From NCBI GenBank assembly GCA_037389465.1, contig JAZARR010000213.1, forward strand, positions 4,570,501 through 4,634,500: DNA of 64,000 bases. Direction: 5' to 3'. The notes beneath the pieces were generated by a model. That model saw only the letters and a list, made by a program, of their open reading frames with translations. It had not been told where the DNA came from and made no database searches. The DNA is from Baylisascaris procyonis (Eukaryota; Nematoda; Chromadorea; Rhabditida; Ascarididae). Shown piece by piece: positions 25,601-37,200 of the stretch; the stretch's first letter is position 1; every line of letters begins with the position of its first letter. A program made the position numbers and the translations under genes.

Positions 25601-28600
25601 ATAGGTGGAAAGGTACAAGAGTTGCTATACTCAATGCAACAATAGTCGGCTACAATGGACTGCTGCTCAAGTGGTTGGCTAACATCAAATTATGCTCCTC
25701 TGTCTCTGCTAGAAATTAGTGCGCTTCAGAATGCACCTTTTTAAATCTTTGTGCCGTTCTCCAAAATTAAGGCATAATCTATCAAACTTAACTCCAATTA
25801 TAATTTCTGGCTGCGATAATGAGTTTCGTTCAGGTTTCGCATCTATGATCATTCCGGTATATATTGGCGAGGCAGCGCCCTCACATATACGCGGTACGCT
25901 TATAACAATTTATCAATTTATGGTCGCGTTTGGATTTGTCGTTGCAAATGCGTTTGCTGCGTGGTTTGCCCACTACGATCCAGTGAATCTTGGATGGCGA
26001 CTGATGTTTAGCCTCGCAGCGGCTCCTGCAGCTATTCAAGTAAAATTATTCTCTATTTCAGGCATCATCTCTTCTTTGTGAACACAATTCTGATATAACT
26101 ATATTACCACAATTCAAGCTATTATAAATCAAAGTTAGACTGAAATCGGGTTTTCTATTCCGAGAAATAGAGTCTAAAGAATTTCACCGTACCATTTAAT
26201 TAACTAGTGCATTCACTTTGTCCGTTATACCGCTTATCTCTGAACGGACTAATTCGTTTTTCATTACTCTACAACTGAGAGATCTGGAAGTGATTAAAAC
26301 AAAATGAGTGGAAATTATTTGCAGTCGATGTGCATTTTCTTGTTTATTTTGTTTTGGTCAAGATGGTTAGTTGGAAACATGCCAAATTTTTAAGTTAATT
26401 GCATATTTTAGTTTGTATGTTTCTTATTCCTTCCCGAAACGCCGCGCTTTATAACAAATGTTCGAGGCGAAGAGGAGGCAAGGAAAGTGTTGCAAAAAAT
26501 TTATGGCGGAAGCAAGGATTGGATTGATTATGAAATGGATGAAATAACAAGGAATATAGAGGATGAAAATCAGTATCGCAAGACTGTTGGTTGGATGCCT
26601 TTTATTCATATATATTTGATAAAGTATCAATAAACCCTATGCAGATGCTTGCTCTAAATCTCTCTACTGTGTTTAATCGTTTATATGCCCCAGAGGTTAC
26701 GTTGTCGCCATTGTCATCACAAGTTGTAGGAGAAATTTATATAGAAAGTAATAAGACATATGTTAATAGTGAATTTCAAATAATTTATTGTACTTTGTTG
26801 TGAAAAGCTTTAAGCAATTTTTTACTGTTCTGTAAGCAAGGGTTTCAGATGAGAAGCGGGACAGAATCCCAATACATCCAAGGTTTAAGGGCAAAACGTC
26901 TCAATAAAAAAATAAAGGTAGATCTGTACATTTAAGCAAGATGAAATGGTTCTAACCATGTTTGAAAATTCGGGAGCACTCTTGGAAGATGTTTTTCAGA
27001 GAATACACTATTCTCTTTAAGCGACCTTATTAATGATTGGGGCGTATACATTGTCTCCTTTCTTTCTACTCACAAGTAGTCTTCAGTTTTATTTTGCAGG
27101 CGACTCGTTCGTAATTTCACGCGTACTAAAAACGCAACATGTGCGCAAGGCAATGCTTCTGGGATGTGCAATGCAGATGTTTCAACAGCTAGCTGGCATC
27201 AACACAATCCTGTAAAATTTTTATGTCTCTATCTCAGCCATCTCTAGGTATCATTACTCGTCTGAGTGACTGCACAAATACCGATTATTTTTTGACTCAT
27301 ACCCAGCCACGTAGTAAAATTGTCTTACAAAAATTTGTGGCCTCGTTAAGTTAATTTGCTCACAAAGAAAGTATGGAGTATTAACAGAAATTGAAATAGG
27401 AGGCAATCGTGTAGTGTTCATTGTAAATAACAAATTTTACCACCCGAAGAAGCAAATTTTATCGCCATAAATTTTGTGGCTCATCAGTTGAAATTGTCGG
27501 AACTGCAGACAAAGACAGACACATGCGGACGTGCAGACACGCATGCAATCACACAATGCTCTCATAACGCATGTCCGCAAAAAAAAAATCAAGAAGCATA
27601 AAAGCAAAACAGATAGTGTTTCATTTCTTCGTTACCTCACAACAATTTGATCTAAAGAAACGTTTTTATATCGTTTCAGATATTATACGGGAACAATCAT
27701 TCGTTCGTCGGGTGTCAAAGATAAAATCACAACAATTTGGATCTCTTGTGCTGTTTCATGTAAGTTATTGGATTATTCACTCATCTTCTAACGTTTGAAT
27801 TTTTCTCGCATAAGAAATTCTCAATGTGTTTCAAACTTTGAAAGCGTTGCATCTATCTATTTCTTTATCCAAGAAATCCAATAAGAATTTGACTGTTGTA
27901 AAAAGGGATTTTATCGTGCCCAAATTAGAAATAGGATTAGGAAACATTATCGCATACAGATAGTACATATACCCTCGGTTAAACGCACTTTTCAAATACA
28001 ATAAAGTCATACAGTAAGTGCAGTCGGACATTCGCCTGAGAGATTTTCAGGACGAGTAAACAACGAGCAAAACCAACAAATATTCAGTCGGGAGAGCATG
28101 GATTTAAAAATCTTTCTTAAAAACCTTTAGTAGGTGTTGCCAAGTTGGTAAGACTACCAAGTGAACGCTCTAAAAAGTCAGTTGTTACTAAAGAATATTT
28201 CGAATCACAACTTCAGATGCAGGTCATTATTACGAGCATTTGGTAGTCGCAATATATTGCAGCTGTACAGGCAATTGGGACATTTGCGCCAATGCGACTT
28301 ATTGAACGGCTTGGACGTCGAGTAATATTAATCTCATCGTTGATCGGTGTCGTGATTACGCTGTGTATGATGGGCGGAGCATTTTACCTCATTGATAGCC
28401 AATCAGCTGTCATTGATCCGTGTAAGCACTCACTATAATCGCCAATAGGCTCAACATGCACATAATACAGCATTGACTTGCATGAATATAATGCAAGTTT
28501 TAAAGGCGGAAATAATTTTTAGACTAAATCACTTCCATATTCCGTTCCTTCCGCCTTCGAAATGAGTGAAAAATCGCTCTTTATGGTTGCCAATTTTTTT

Positions 28601-31600
28601 CAGCTCACTTAAACTGCAACAAAATATGTTCGATGAACGATAAGACAATAATGAATAATGCATTCATCTTTATGTGGATAGTAACGGGCATACAAATCCT
28701 CTGTTAAAATATTTCAATATGTATATTCTTGAAGCTTTCAAATGTCGGCATAAAACCCACAAAACCCACAGCCTATCATAAAATGTGGATTATACTGCTG
28801 GATTTACCAACACCGCTTCCTCTGATAGTTGAAATGAAACGTCATTTGTTTATAAACTTTTGAAAAATTTTGCGAGCCGCACAATAAAAAAAATCCGATA
28901 GCTCTAAGCTATAAACTTCATAAAGAAATAGTTGTAAACATGAAGAATTGATCGCTCAAAAATTAACTCAGCAAATCACAGGCACCCAATCGTCATATAT
29001 GGAAATCGCGGTAATTACTCTCAAAAGGGAAATTTAACGAAATCAGAGCATACTCGTGAAATGTGGCTGGGCTTAATGTCTCGTCTGCATCAAAAATATG
29101 GTTTTTGTGGTTGTTTACCAAGAGAAACACTTCCAAGTGATATGCTGCAAATCCCCCCTGCATCTTCTGCAATTTTGAAGTGAAAGACCGTTCACTTTAC
29201 AAAAAAGTGCTTTGCAAATGCATGATCCTGATCTTTGCTTGCAATTCTATTCAGCTTTACATGAGATCACATTTCAGTGCATGCATATGATGGGATTGAG
29301 TTCGATGGTGCTGTAAGTAATGCGACCATCAACAAGTGCGCCGCATACAAGTACAGTTCTTCTTTTACTTCTCATAAATACATTCAGAAATATTTGCAGG
29401 AAATTGCATTCAATGCAAACAAATAATGCAATGAATACGATTGTTATCTCAGCTGCTTCATTTATACAAAACATTCGCGATGGATCTCCTTGTTCTTTTC
29501 TTCTTCAGCGTTTATTGGTCCCCCTATTGATAGGTGTTTTTTCCCCCAACTTTTTCTTATCGATTTTTCGTCGCTCCTCCTCTTCCCCTCTCTCCACCGC
29601 CAAGGTGTTCCTCAGGTCAATCCAGTCTGCAAATCGCTCCATGATTTTTTAAGTGAGATTTCCCAAACAAATGGCTTATTAGATGGTCTCGCCAGCAGAA
29701 AACTGATTTTGTGCATCGCAACAGTCCTTGCATTCTGCCGCAGAATGATTGCTCCTCTCCACCATTCTGATCGCTGTCATTTCTTCCGACCAATTTGCTC
29801 CCTGTCAAAGCGACTTCCTAGCGAACTGGTTCACAATTTTAACTTAGAGATTCACCGAAGCCAAGCGTTCCTCGCTACCCTTTCAGGCGAGATTTCTCGC
29901 CGTCGATGTCCACCTTCGAACGAAAATCGCCTTCTTTTAGCACAGCAGTTGAAGATGATCGCGATGTACTGACGAGCGTTCGTTCTTTTGCTGAAACAAA
30001 CAGCAATACTTAAAAGGTTTATGTTCAGTAATTTGTGGTCTGGCGGATCAAGACGCAGTTGTAGCAACTTTTGGAGTTCGCAATGAATTTGAGAATATAG
30101 AGGAATATTTGAGGCGTGGTTAATGACGAGAAATGCAGACGATACGAGGGTGACGATATCTTCTCTGCGAGACCTCCCCAGATCCCTGACCAGGCCGTCC
30201 CTGGTCTCCTTTGAGCACACGAATGGCGGGGTTGGGCTTGGACAACTTTCGTTTCCGGTCCAGCTCTGCGTTCATTTCTGTCAGTTACTTCCGATCCTCC
30301 CCCGATTCCTTTACTGAGCCTCCTTTTTTCTCCCTCATTTCCGTCCAACATTCTTCCACGTCAGAAGGTTACGCGTCATTTTCCGCCTCTCGCCGGCGCC
30401 GCTGAGGCGGCTGGCCTCTTTGTACGTCCAGCGGCTCCAGCGAGTCGCCGTGATGATATTCGCAAGCTTCAACATGGGATGCACCAAAAGTGAGGGAACA
30501 ATATGGATACTGCCGAAGAAAAAACGAGAACTTCGGGCACAAAAAACTAAATGCGCTGATAAATGTTGATATCCTCGCATCGTCCTCAACGAAAAACACA
30601 AATTTTTAGCCACTTCAACCAGATTCTCTTTCAACCATCGCATCTGAACCATCTTGTAGCAAATACGGTTCTGCTTAAGTGATAGGCCAAAGGGACGAAA
30701 AATATTGCCTTTCTTTGAAAGATTTTTTCTTCTAATCGAGGCCACTTAAAGATTTATGGTAGTCTGCAAAGTATCAAGATTTCAGTATCCTTCTAAAGTA
30801 TCCTTCTAAAGATTTGTATCCTTCTAAAGTTTCACTATTTATGGTAGTTTTTCTTTTGCAGCCTACATGTGTAATGCTTATCATATCACAGCAAAGTATC
30901 AAGTCAAATTTCATGCTCCATCCTTTAAATGCAATTTGCGTATTTATCAGGGAAAGATATGATTTCAGAAATTGCGCGTCTTGTGTGATGTCATATTTGT
31001 GTGGTTTTTGTTCGCATGCGAACTCTTCAACAAGCGGTCAATGTCTTCCTATTGATAATAGCAATGTCGATTACTCGTTGGTTGGTTTCTGCAAGGTATG
31101 TATCACTAAAGAGTCCTTACTATGAACTGTTTAATTTTATGTTTTCCGCTTGTTGTATATAGCATAAACTCTGCAATGTAGATCGCATAACAGAAGGCAA
31201 CTTTGGCAGTTAAGGTGCTCTTCGTGTTATAGCGTTTTAGTCACCATTGAATGATGTCATCAAAAGTGCGCTTCAACAAACCTTTGCGATCTTGGAGTCT
31301 AATCTCGAAAACAATCTAGTTTGATGAACAGCAAATATTGTCACCAGGTGTGGTCGACCTGGTGACAAGTCGACCGCATCTGGTGACAGTTCGCCTGAAG
31401 GCTAATTAGTCGCTATAATTTCACATATTTATCGGTAAATAAGAAATATAATTCCGCTCTGCTGAAACATCTGGCAAAAGAGAATAACATCCCCTGTCTC
31501 CAAAGAATCTCTCACCACCGAAGAGGAACAAGAAAAATGGTGAGCATTATTTGAATTTGTTAGAATATTAAGGGATTTTTGCTACGGTATTCACTTTCCA

Positions 31601-33214
31601 GCCCTCTCTCAACAACTGAAATACTCCGAACTTGGTTGCACAAATGATGCAAATTGCAGTATGCTAATCTTTTTATTGCAGTCCGGTCGTCAAGACTCGG
31701 AATATTTGTTTGCCGATAATTACTGTTTCACCAAGTTTACTGCAATTCCAATCGTAGTTATGGTTATATATATTTTGGCCTATTCGTTCGGTAAGTCATT
31801 TGCAGCAACTTCAAAAGTTCACTCGACGACCGAAAACATTGCCTCTGAGTTGAAAAATAGAAAATACGTTTGGCAAAAGAGAAGATTTTATGCCTTTCCT
31901 ATTGAGCAAAATATTTCTTCGAGGATTTCGAAACTTTAAAAGAGGAGCAAGATTAAGGAAATATAAAATCTATAAAGTGGAAATAATGAATTCTGCAGCA
32001 TCTTCAACTTACGCCACTCCACCTCGAATATACTATTCATGGAAGAAACCTGTTGAATTGTAGTGCTGCATGAACCGTTATTGTTCTTATTAACACTTTT
32101 ATGTGTGTCATACAGCAAACGAAGGTCTCTTTAGATGAAAATAGATTTAGCATTGTATTTTCTTCATTGTTGGTTTTCATTATGGCCAGCATTTTTCTGC
32201 ATTCACTGCAGGACAATTTGATGTATTTGCAATTGTCTACGAGGGCATTATTGCAGGAATGGGACCGATGCCGTGGGTATATAATGCAGAGATTTATCCA
32301 CTATGGGCGCGCAGCACATGCGTATCGCTATCAACATTCACGAATTGGTTCTTTAACCTAATTATTTCGCTGACATTCTTAACGCTAAGCGAAGCGATAA
32401 CAAAATATGGTGGGTTTCTTTATGATAAAAACAACTTTTACTGATTAGCTATAATAAATTCGAACTATCACTGCTGTATTGTATAACATCGTATGCTAAT
32501 AAGACTATTAGGCGATGTTGAATTCTCCCTTTCGCTAGCTGCTCCGATATTTTTAGTGTACTATTTGATGCCCTACACTACATTCAACTGGGGAAATAAA
32601 CGTCTGAAAATTGCAGCCATTACCGAAGCTAACCGCAATGTATGTGAGAAATTTTCCTTTTGAAACGACAATGGGTTGTAAGCAAAAAAAAGAAATCCCG
32701 AGGGAATGTGGCCATAAATGGCGCTCCGTAAATCTCTGACCTGATTCTCACAAAACATTCCATCCAGTGTGAATCGCCGTTATTCTATCAATATTTTCAA
32801 ATGAATTTCAGCTACCTTTTCATGCATGAAAATGTCAACAAACGTTTACATTTGTTTAGAAACAGCATATCAGTTTTTCCATTTCACCTGAGCGGAAACT
32901 TCCACGATGTCCTAATCTTTAAGAAACAGCCGGGTTTTGAGATTCGTGGTTGCGGGATAGCCTGCAGTAGAGCAAGGTTATAACTTTGAGCACATATCAT
33001 TACAGGTGCATTTTTCCTCTACGCAGGAATCTCGTTTCTTGGTCTCGTACTCTTTTATATTTACATGCCGGAAACTCGTGGTTGTCAGATCGAAGAGGTT
33101 GAGCTGCTGTTCATGAGTGAAGCTGCAAGACGACACAAACAAAAGATCTACGAAGAGCGTAGTCGAACAGAAGGATCGATAGAAATCCAACCACTTGACA
33201 CCATCAATGCATAA
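22658..33214 (+). CDS. hmit-1: H+/myo-inositol cotransporter (HMIT-type sugar transporter, MFS, about 580-600 aa)
   Basis: Exons: 22658-22675, 23007-23137, 24074-24186, 24593-24733, 25834-26039, 26412-26589, 27100-27211, 27680-27759, 28263-28421 (or 28419), [28604-28673?], 30951-31095 (or from 30969), 31682-31790, 32257-32409, 33006-33214 (TAA). This is a twelve-helix sugar porter: '[11 protein letters not shown]' in TM1, 'DYFGRR', '[14 protein letters not shown]', 'LPETPRF' after TM6, '[12 protein letters not shown]' in TM7, 'ERLGRR', '[18 protein letters not shown]' in TM10 and 'MPETRG' after TM12. An extracellular Cys-rich loop with spacing CxxCx5CxxC ('[14 protein letters not shown]') matches the TM9-TM10 loop of human HMIT, which separates it from glucose transporters. 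Such proteins import myo-inositol with protons at the plasma membrane; worm paralogues serve osmotic defence. The paralogue number cannot be set from here. The exon before the Cys loop is unresolved. Confidence 0.92.
28604..28673 (+). CDS. Possible extra exon of the transporter's extracellular loop
   Basis: A strong TTTTTTTCAG acceptor leads into a frame in phase with the preceding exon's GTAAGC donor ('[13 protein letters not shown]', two Cys). Joining to the next loop exon requires a weak GTGGAT donor at 28674. Including it adds 24 residues, closer to the usual length of about 600. Without it, the previous exon must end at 28419 using GTGTAA. Confidence 0.4.
29430..30745. other. GC-elevated block with open frames on both strands inside a transporter intron
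   Basis: The base composition is noticeably higher in G+C than the rest of the intron, and overlapping open frames of 60-160 codons occur on both strands. Minus-strand frames are broken by scattered stops. A plus-strand patch at 30364-30492 has an acceptor and a GTGAGG donor. I recognise no protein family. A decayed gene copy or mobile-element remnant is likely. Confidence 0.4.
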
Positions 33215-33527
33215 CGATAGATATGCAGCATGTTACAGTCATGGTGCTCAATGCTTATGAATTCCTTCCTTGAAAGCGATCATCTAGTTATAGCATACAA
33301 TACATCTTGCTTTATTTAATCGGTCTGTTTTACAGCAATTTTCATATAAAGCTATTTTATTAATTTTTTTTTATTCTGTTTTCACTGAGCAGCAGTTTTC
33401 AACACAATAGAGTAAAAACTACTTCATTGTCTATTACTGGAAAAAAAATGATAGTCTCCGAAGAAATATTGCATCTGCATAGAGAAGCTGTCAATTCATA
33501 CTTAAAACATTTTCTTATATTCACATA

Positions 33528-33540
33528 CCCCCCCCCCCCC
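33528..33540 (+). repeat. poly-C run followed by poly-A
   Basis: Thirteen C (then CAC and eleven or more A). Comparable runs of at least 13 occur at 60159-60171 (G) and 62657-62670 (C). Confidence 0.9.
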
Positions 33541-33793
33541 CACAAAAAAAAAAAATTTAAAAAACCAAGTGACTATTACTGATTGCGGTTAAAACCTATT
33601 GTGTCATTTTATAGCTCAGATAAAAGATTCACTGTTTATAATTTTATGGTAATTTCAGAAAGAGTTGTATGGAGGGCATGTGGAAGTTCTATTGAGCGGG
33701 TGGCAAGTCCATTCGCAAAATTCTAACAAGGCATCGTAATAGTAGATAACACTTCAGATAGTTCATAACACGAGGTTGATGACTAGTGAAAAC

Positions 33794-33825
33794 GTCCGCG
33801 GTAGCTCAGTGGTAGAGCACTTCAG
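33794..33825 (+). pseudogene. Truncated tRNA (5' half only)
   Basis: The sequence contains a tRNA D-arm and A-box (TAGCTCAGTGG followed by TAGAGCA), preceded by a plausible acceptor-stem 5' strand. No anticodon arm, TTCGA-type B-box or 3' acceptor strand follows; the sequence turns AT-rich immediately. It is a tRNA fragment or the head of a tRNA-derived SINE. Confidence 0.7.
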
Positions 33826-34273
33826 ATATATACAAATAAACCATATTTTTCAGTATTTATTAGAAAAGATGAAAGTGGTAAGAAGCGTTTTTTATCGGAG
33901 CAGTTTAAAATCATATTAAAGTGAACTTCAGCAGCGTCCGTATTAGGTTATTCTCTCAGCTGTCTATGTAGATAATTTATTATGCCTTTATTTCCCACGC
34001 ATCTTCGCATTCCGCTCATCTAACCAGACGGCTAGATAAGTAGCAAAAATTTGCGGAGTGACGCATTCATGTTTTAACTCATCTAACACGTAGTATAAGC
34101 CTTATCAAAGATCCCTCCGCATTCGTAATCCGGTCAGTGTAAAATGAGAGCCTACCTAATTGCGAAATGAATTTAAGTTTTTTTTGGTTTTTTTGTCAGA
34201 AACTTTCTGCAAATTGTTGGGAATAATGTGCACAAATAGCAGTCGTGAGTGTAATCGATATATGCTAAAAGTT

Positions 34274-37200
34274 TTATTGAGACCGTTTTAGGCAATCATA
34301 AAGAGCGTCTTGAAGTCTAGCAAATGTGTCGACGCAATCCGCATCGCCTGCTTTGAGTCCATTACAAACATAGGCGTAAGCGAGTTGTGAGCCAACATCG
34401 ACGCGGACGTTCTGACCGCCGTAACCCGAATGACCGAAGATCCAATTACCCTTAATTGTTTTTTCCCTCATTACGTATTCATCCCAATTTAATTTTATTG
34501 CCTATTATTCGTCTTAGGTAAGTCAACTGCTTGCCAATTTTTGCCTACAACGATTCTCTTGTCGATTATTCTTCAAGGATTCCTATGATAAGACGATAGT
34601 GGAGTCTGATGTGCTCCTTTTAAGGATCTATGTGTCCTTAAAAGTACCAACTTGCCTTGAAAATCAAAAGCTGTTCCATTTTCCAATTTTAGCGTGAATG
34701 AAGATCACAAGAGGATGCAAGGGGTGATCAGTGAATTGTTGGTCAACGGGATTCGTGCAGAGCAGCGACTGTAGGACAGAGCAAACTCTCTAGAAATGCC
34801 TAAAGGCAAGGGTCGGCGCATATAAAAGGAGAGCATCTTTGCTTACAGACAGTCAGTGCGCTTTCAATGCGTTTCTAGTTGTCTACTTGAGTTGTTGTAT
34901 TAGCGAGAGTCGGTTTGGAACTTAGCTGTTTGCAATCGAATCGCGAGATGGCTCGAACGTAAGAAGTGCCTAGTGCTATAGCGAACTTTTCTCGCTGTGC
35001 TCTGTTAAGGATCATTTCAACAATAATGAATTGAATTGCAATATAAGAGCGTTTTAAAACGTATTGCTGTAGTAGGGATGCTCGCCCATCAGTGGTGAGG
35101 ATGACGAGAATTCAGGATGTGCGTTTCTACTGATTTGGCCACCTGCAGCGGGTGCAGTATTATAACAGTGACGACCGAGTACAAAAAGCTATAAAGACAT
35201 CTAGAAGAGATGAACTGAAAGTCTGATAAAACTTGGAATAAGAATATGATAGGAGATATAAATGGTAACTTTTGATGCTTAGTAGTTTCAAACAACCCAA
35301 TTGCATCGAAAATATTAGCAGCTATGAAAAAGAACAAAAAGTTACCAATTTGTTTTTAGTATACTGCCATCCAAAACCTTTCGATTCGGGATAACCGTTG
35401 ACAATATCAAATTGATCGATAAGCTGTGGCTGATCGATTGTTTCAAGAAATTTCGCCGAGAGCAATTTTCCTTCAGCGATTAATGCGTGTACTCGGGCAA
35501 TTCCTCGTGCACTGCCGATTCCCATATTTGAAAGCATCGGAAGGCGACGATTCTCTAATTTGTTATACTGAAAGTATTTCCTAATCCAATGCTTTAGGCT
35601 GGCGGTAGGTGTTTCGTTAATACTATTCATTACTTAATAAAGTTATATATTTATAATAATTATATTTATATTTAATTATATATAATAAAGTAATTATATT
35701 TAATATCTGTTGAGTGCATTAAGCGATGAACGGTATAAATAAAATACCGGCTGTTTTTTCTCCTATAAGGGTTATCGAATTTTTTGACAGTTGACACTTA
35801 TGAAGTTAACTATCAAACCATTGTATGTTCTAAGCGTTCGTTTGCTAAGCGCCTTCTCCAAATTTATTGACATGAAAAATCAACCGTACTGTGGGAAAGA
35901 AACATATTGCGTTCATCTTCTGGAGTGCTTTAAAATATGTCAGTGGGAAAGTCAGTGAAACGCGTATAGCGCATCATCTCGATTTAGCTTCTTTCACGCT
36001 ATAATTTTTTTTTTTTATAAGAAAATAGCAGCAGATATTTTATGAAAAAATCCGTTGCTCCCTTCCTTCCTCGTGGCTTCATCAGAAAAGAATGAAAAAA
36101 ATGTTTTCATGCCCTTCCTCTTCGTTAAAATCTCAGAAGATTTATGACGAATTTTTACTCAAATAGCTGCTGTATTGTCAATTTTTTCTTTAGAGTTGCC
36201 AAGTTCTTGCTCCATAAGACATATATTGGAGGAGTACCCAGATTAATAGATACAATTAACTGACATCTGGAATCCTTATCCACGGCCAGTTCTCATAGAG
36301 CCGAAGCCAGTGCTCGTTGTTGTAGAAGGCGAACCTGCGAAGAGCTTCCGGATTCCTTCGACCCTCTTCCAGAAGTTGTTCGTCTGTTGCTTCAACTACC
36401 TTTGCTACCCTATTATTCAGCTGGTCGTCTGTTAGACCGATGAAGACATCTTTTACGCCTGCAACATCAAAGATATTTCATCTCTTCCTAGAACTTTGCC
36501 CCGTTGACATACTTTTCACCTTTCCTAAAACTCACTTCCTGTTCTAATTACTTTTCCGCCTGCCTTTTATCTCTCCTGTTTTCCTCCATTAGCCAAAATC
36601 AAGTTTTAATGGCTCATGCTTTTCATCCTGACTATGAACCATGCATCACCAACAAGTTCCTATCAGTGACTAAGGGCTGAGATGTAGATCAATGCAACAT
36701 TTTCATTCATTTAATTATCATCTTGTTGCTTATCGTTCAATATCTGTTACCCCATATTCATTTCACATTAGCGCCTCCCCCCACGACCCGCAAAAAAATT
36801 ACTTGAAAATGAAAAGATTTCCATTGTTGATTTTAGCAATCAGCTTCTTTCAATGCGATTATTCTATTATCTGGCTTCTAAAAATATTGAAATACTCATA
36901 GAATTTCCTTTGTTTTTTAAAAATTAAATGCTGCAAATATAGAGGAAGAGGTCGCATATTATACTGCTTGTCACTTTTGTCCATACGTTCTTTTTCATGG
37001 CAGGAATTTCAACAAGAGATAAAGAAGTACTGATAAGTGGCACTGAATTTTTGAAGAAGCTTGAAGTATCTATGGAATTTGGAATGAGAAATTCCACGGC
37101 CAGTTCCACAATTTTTAAAGAAGTCTTTGCCGAATTTCCCTATAAAAAGAGGGCGACTTAAGCATTTTTCCAACCGTGTTTATTCGTAATTTCCTCTCGA

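Larger units (their letters stand above)
33215..34273. other. Convergent intergenic region
   Basis: Lies between the 3' ends of the transporter and the beta-lactamase-like gene. It contains the poly-C run and the partial tRNA; otherwise no coding signal was found. Confidence 0.6.

Noticed and set aside
29490..29972. 160-codon plus-strand ORF in a transporter intron
   Set aside because: No ATG at a trans-splice site, no family motifs, and antisense frames are equally open; kept only as part of an unexplained block.
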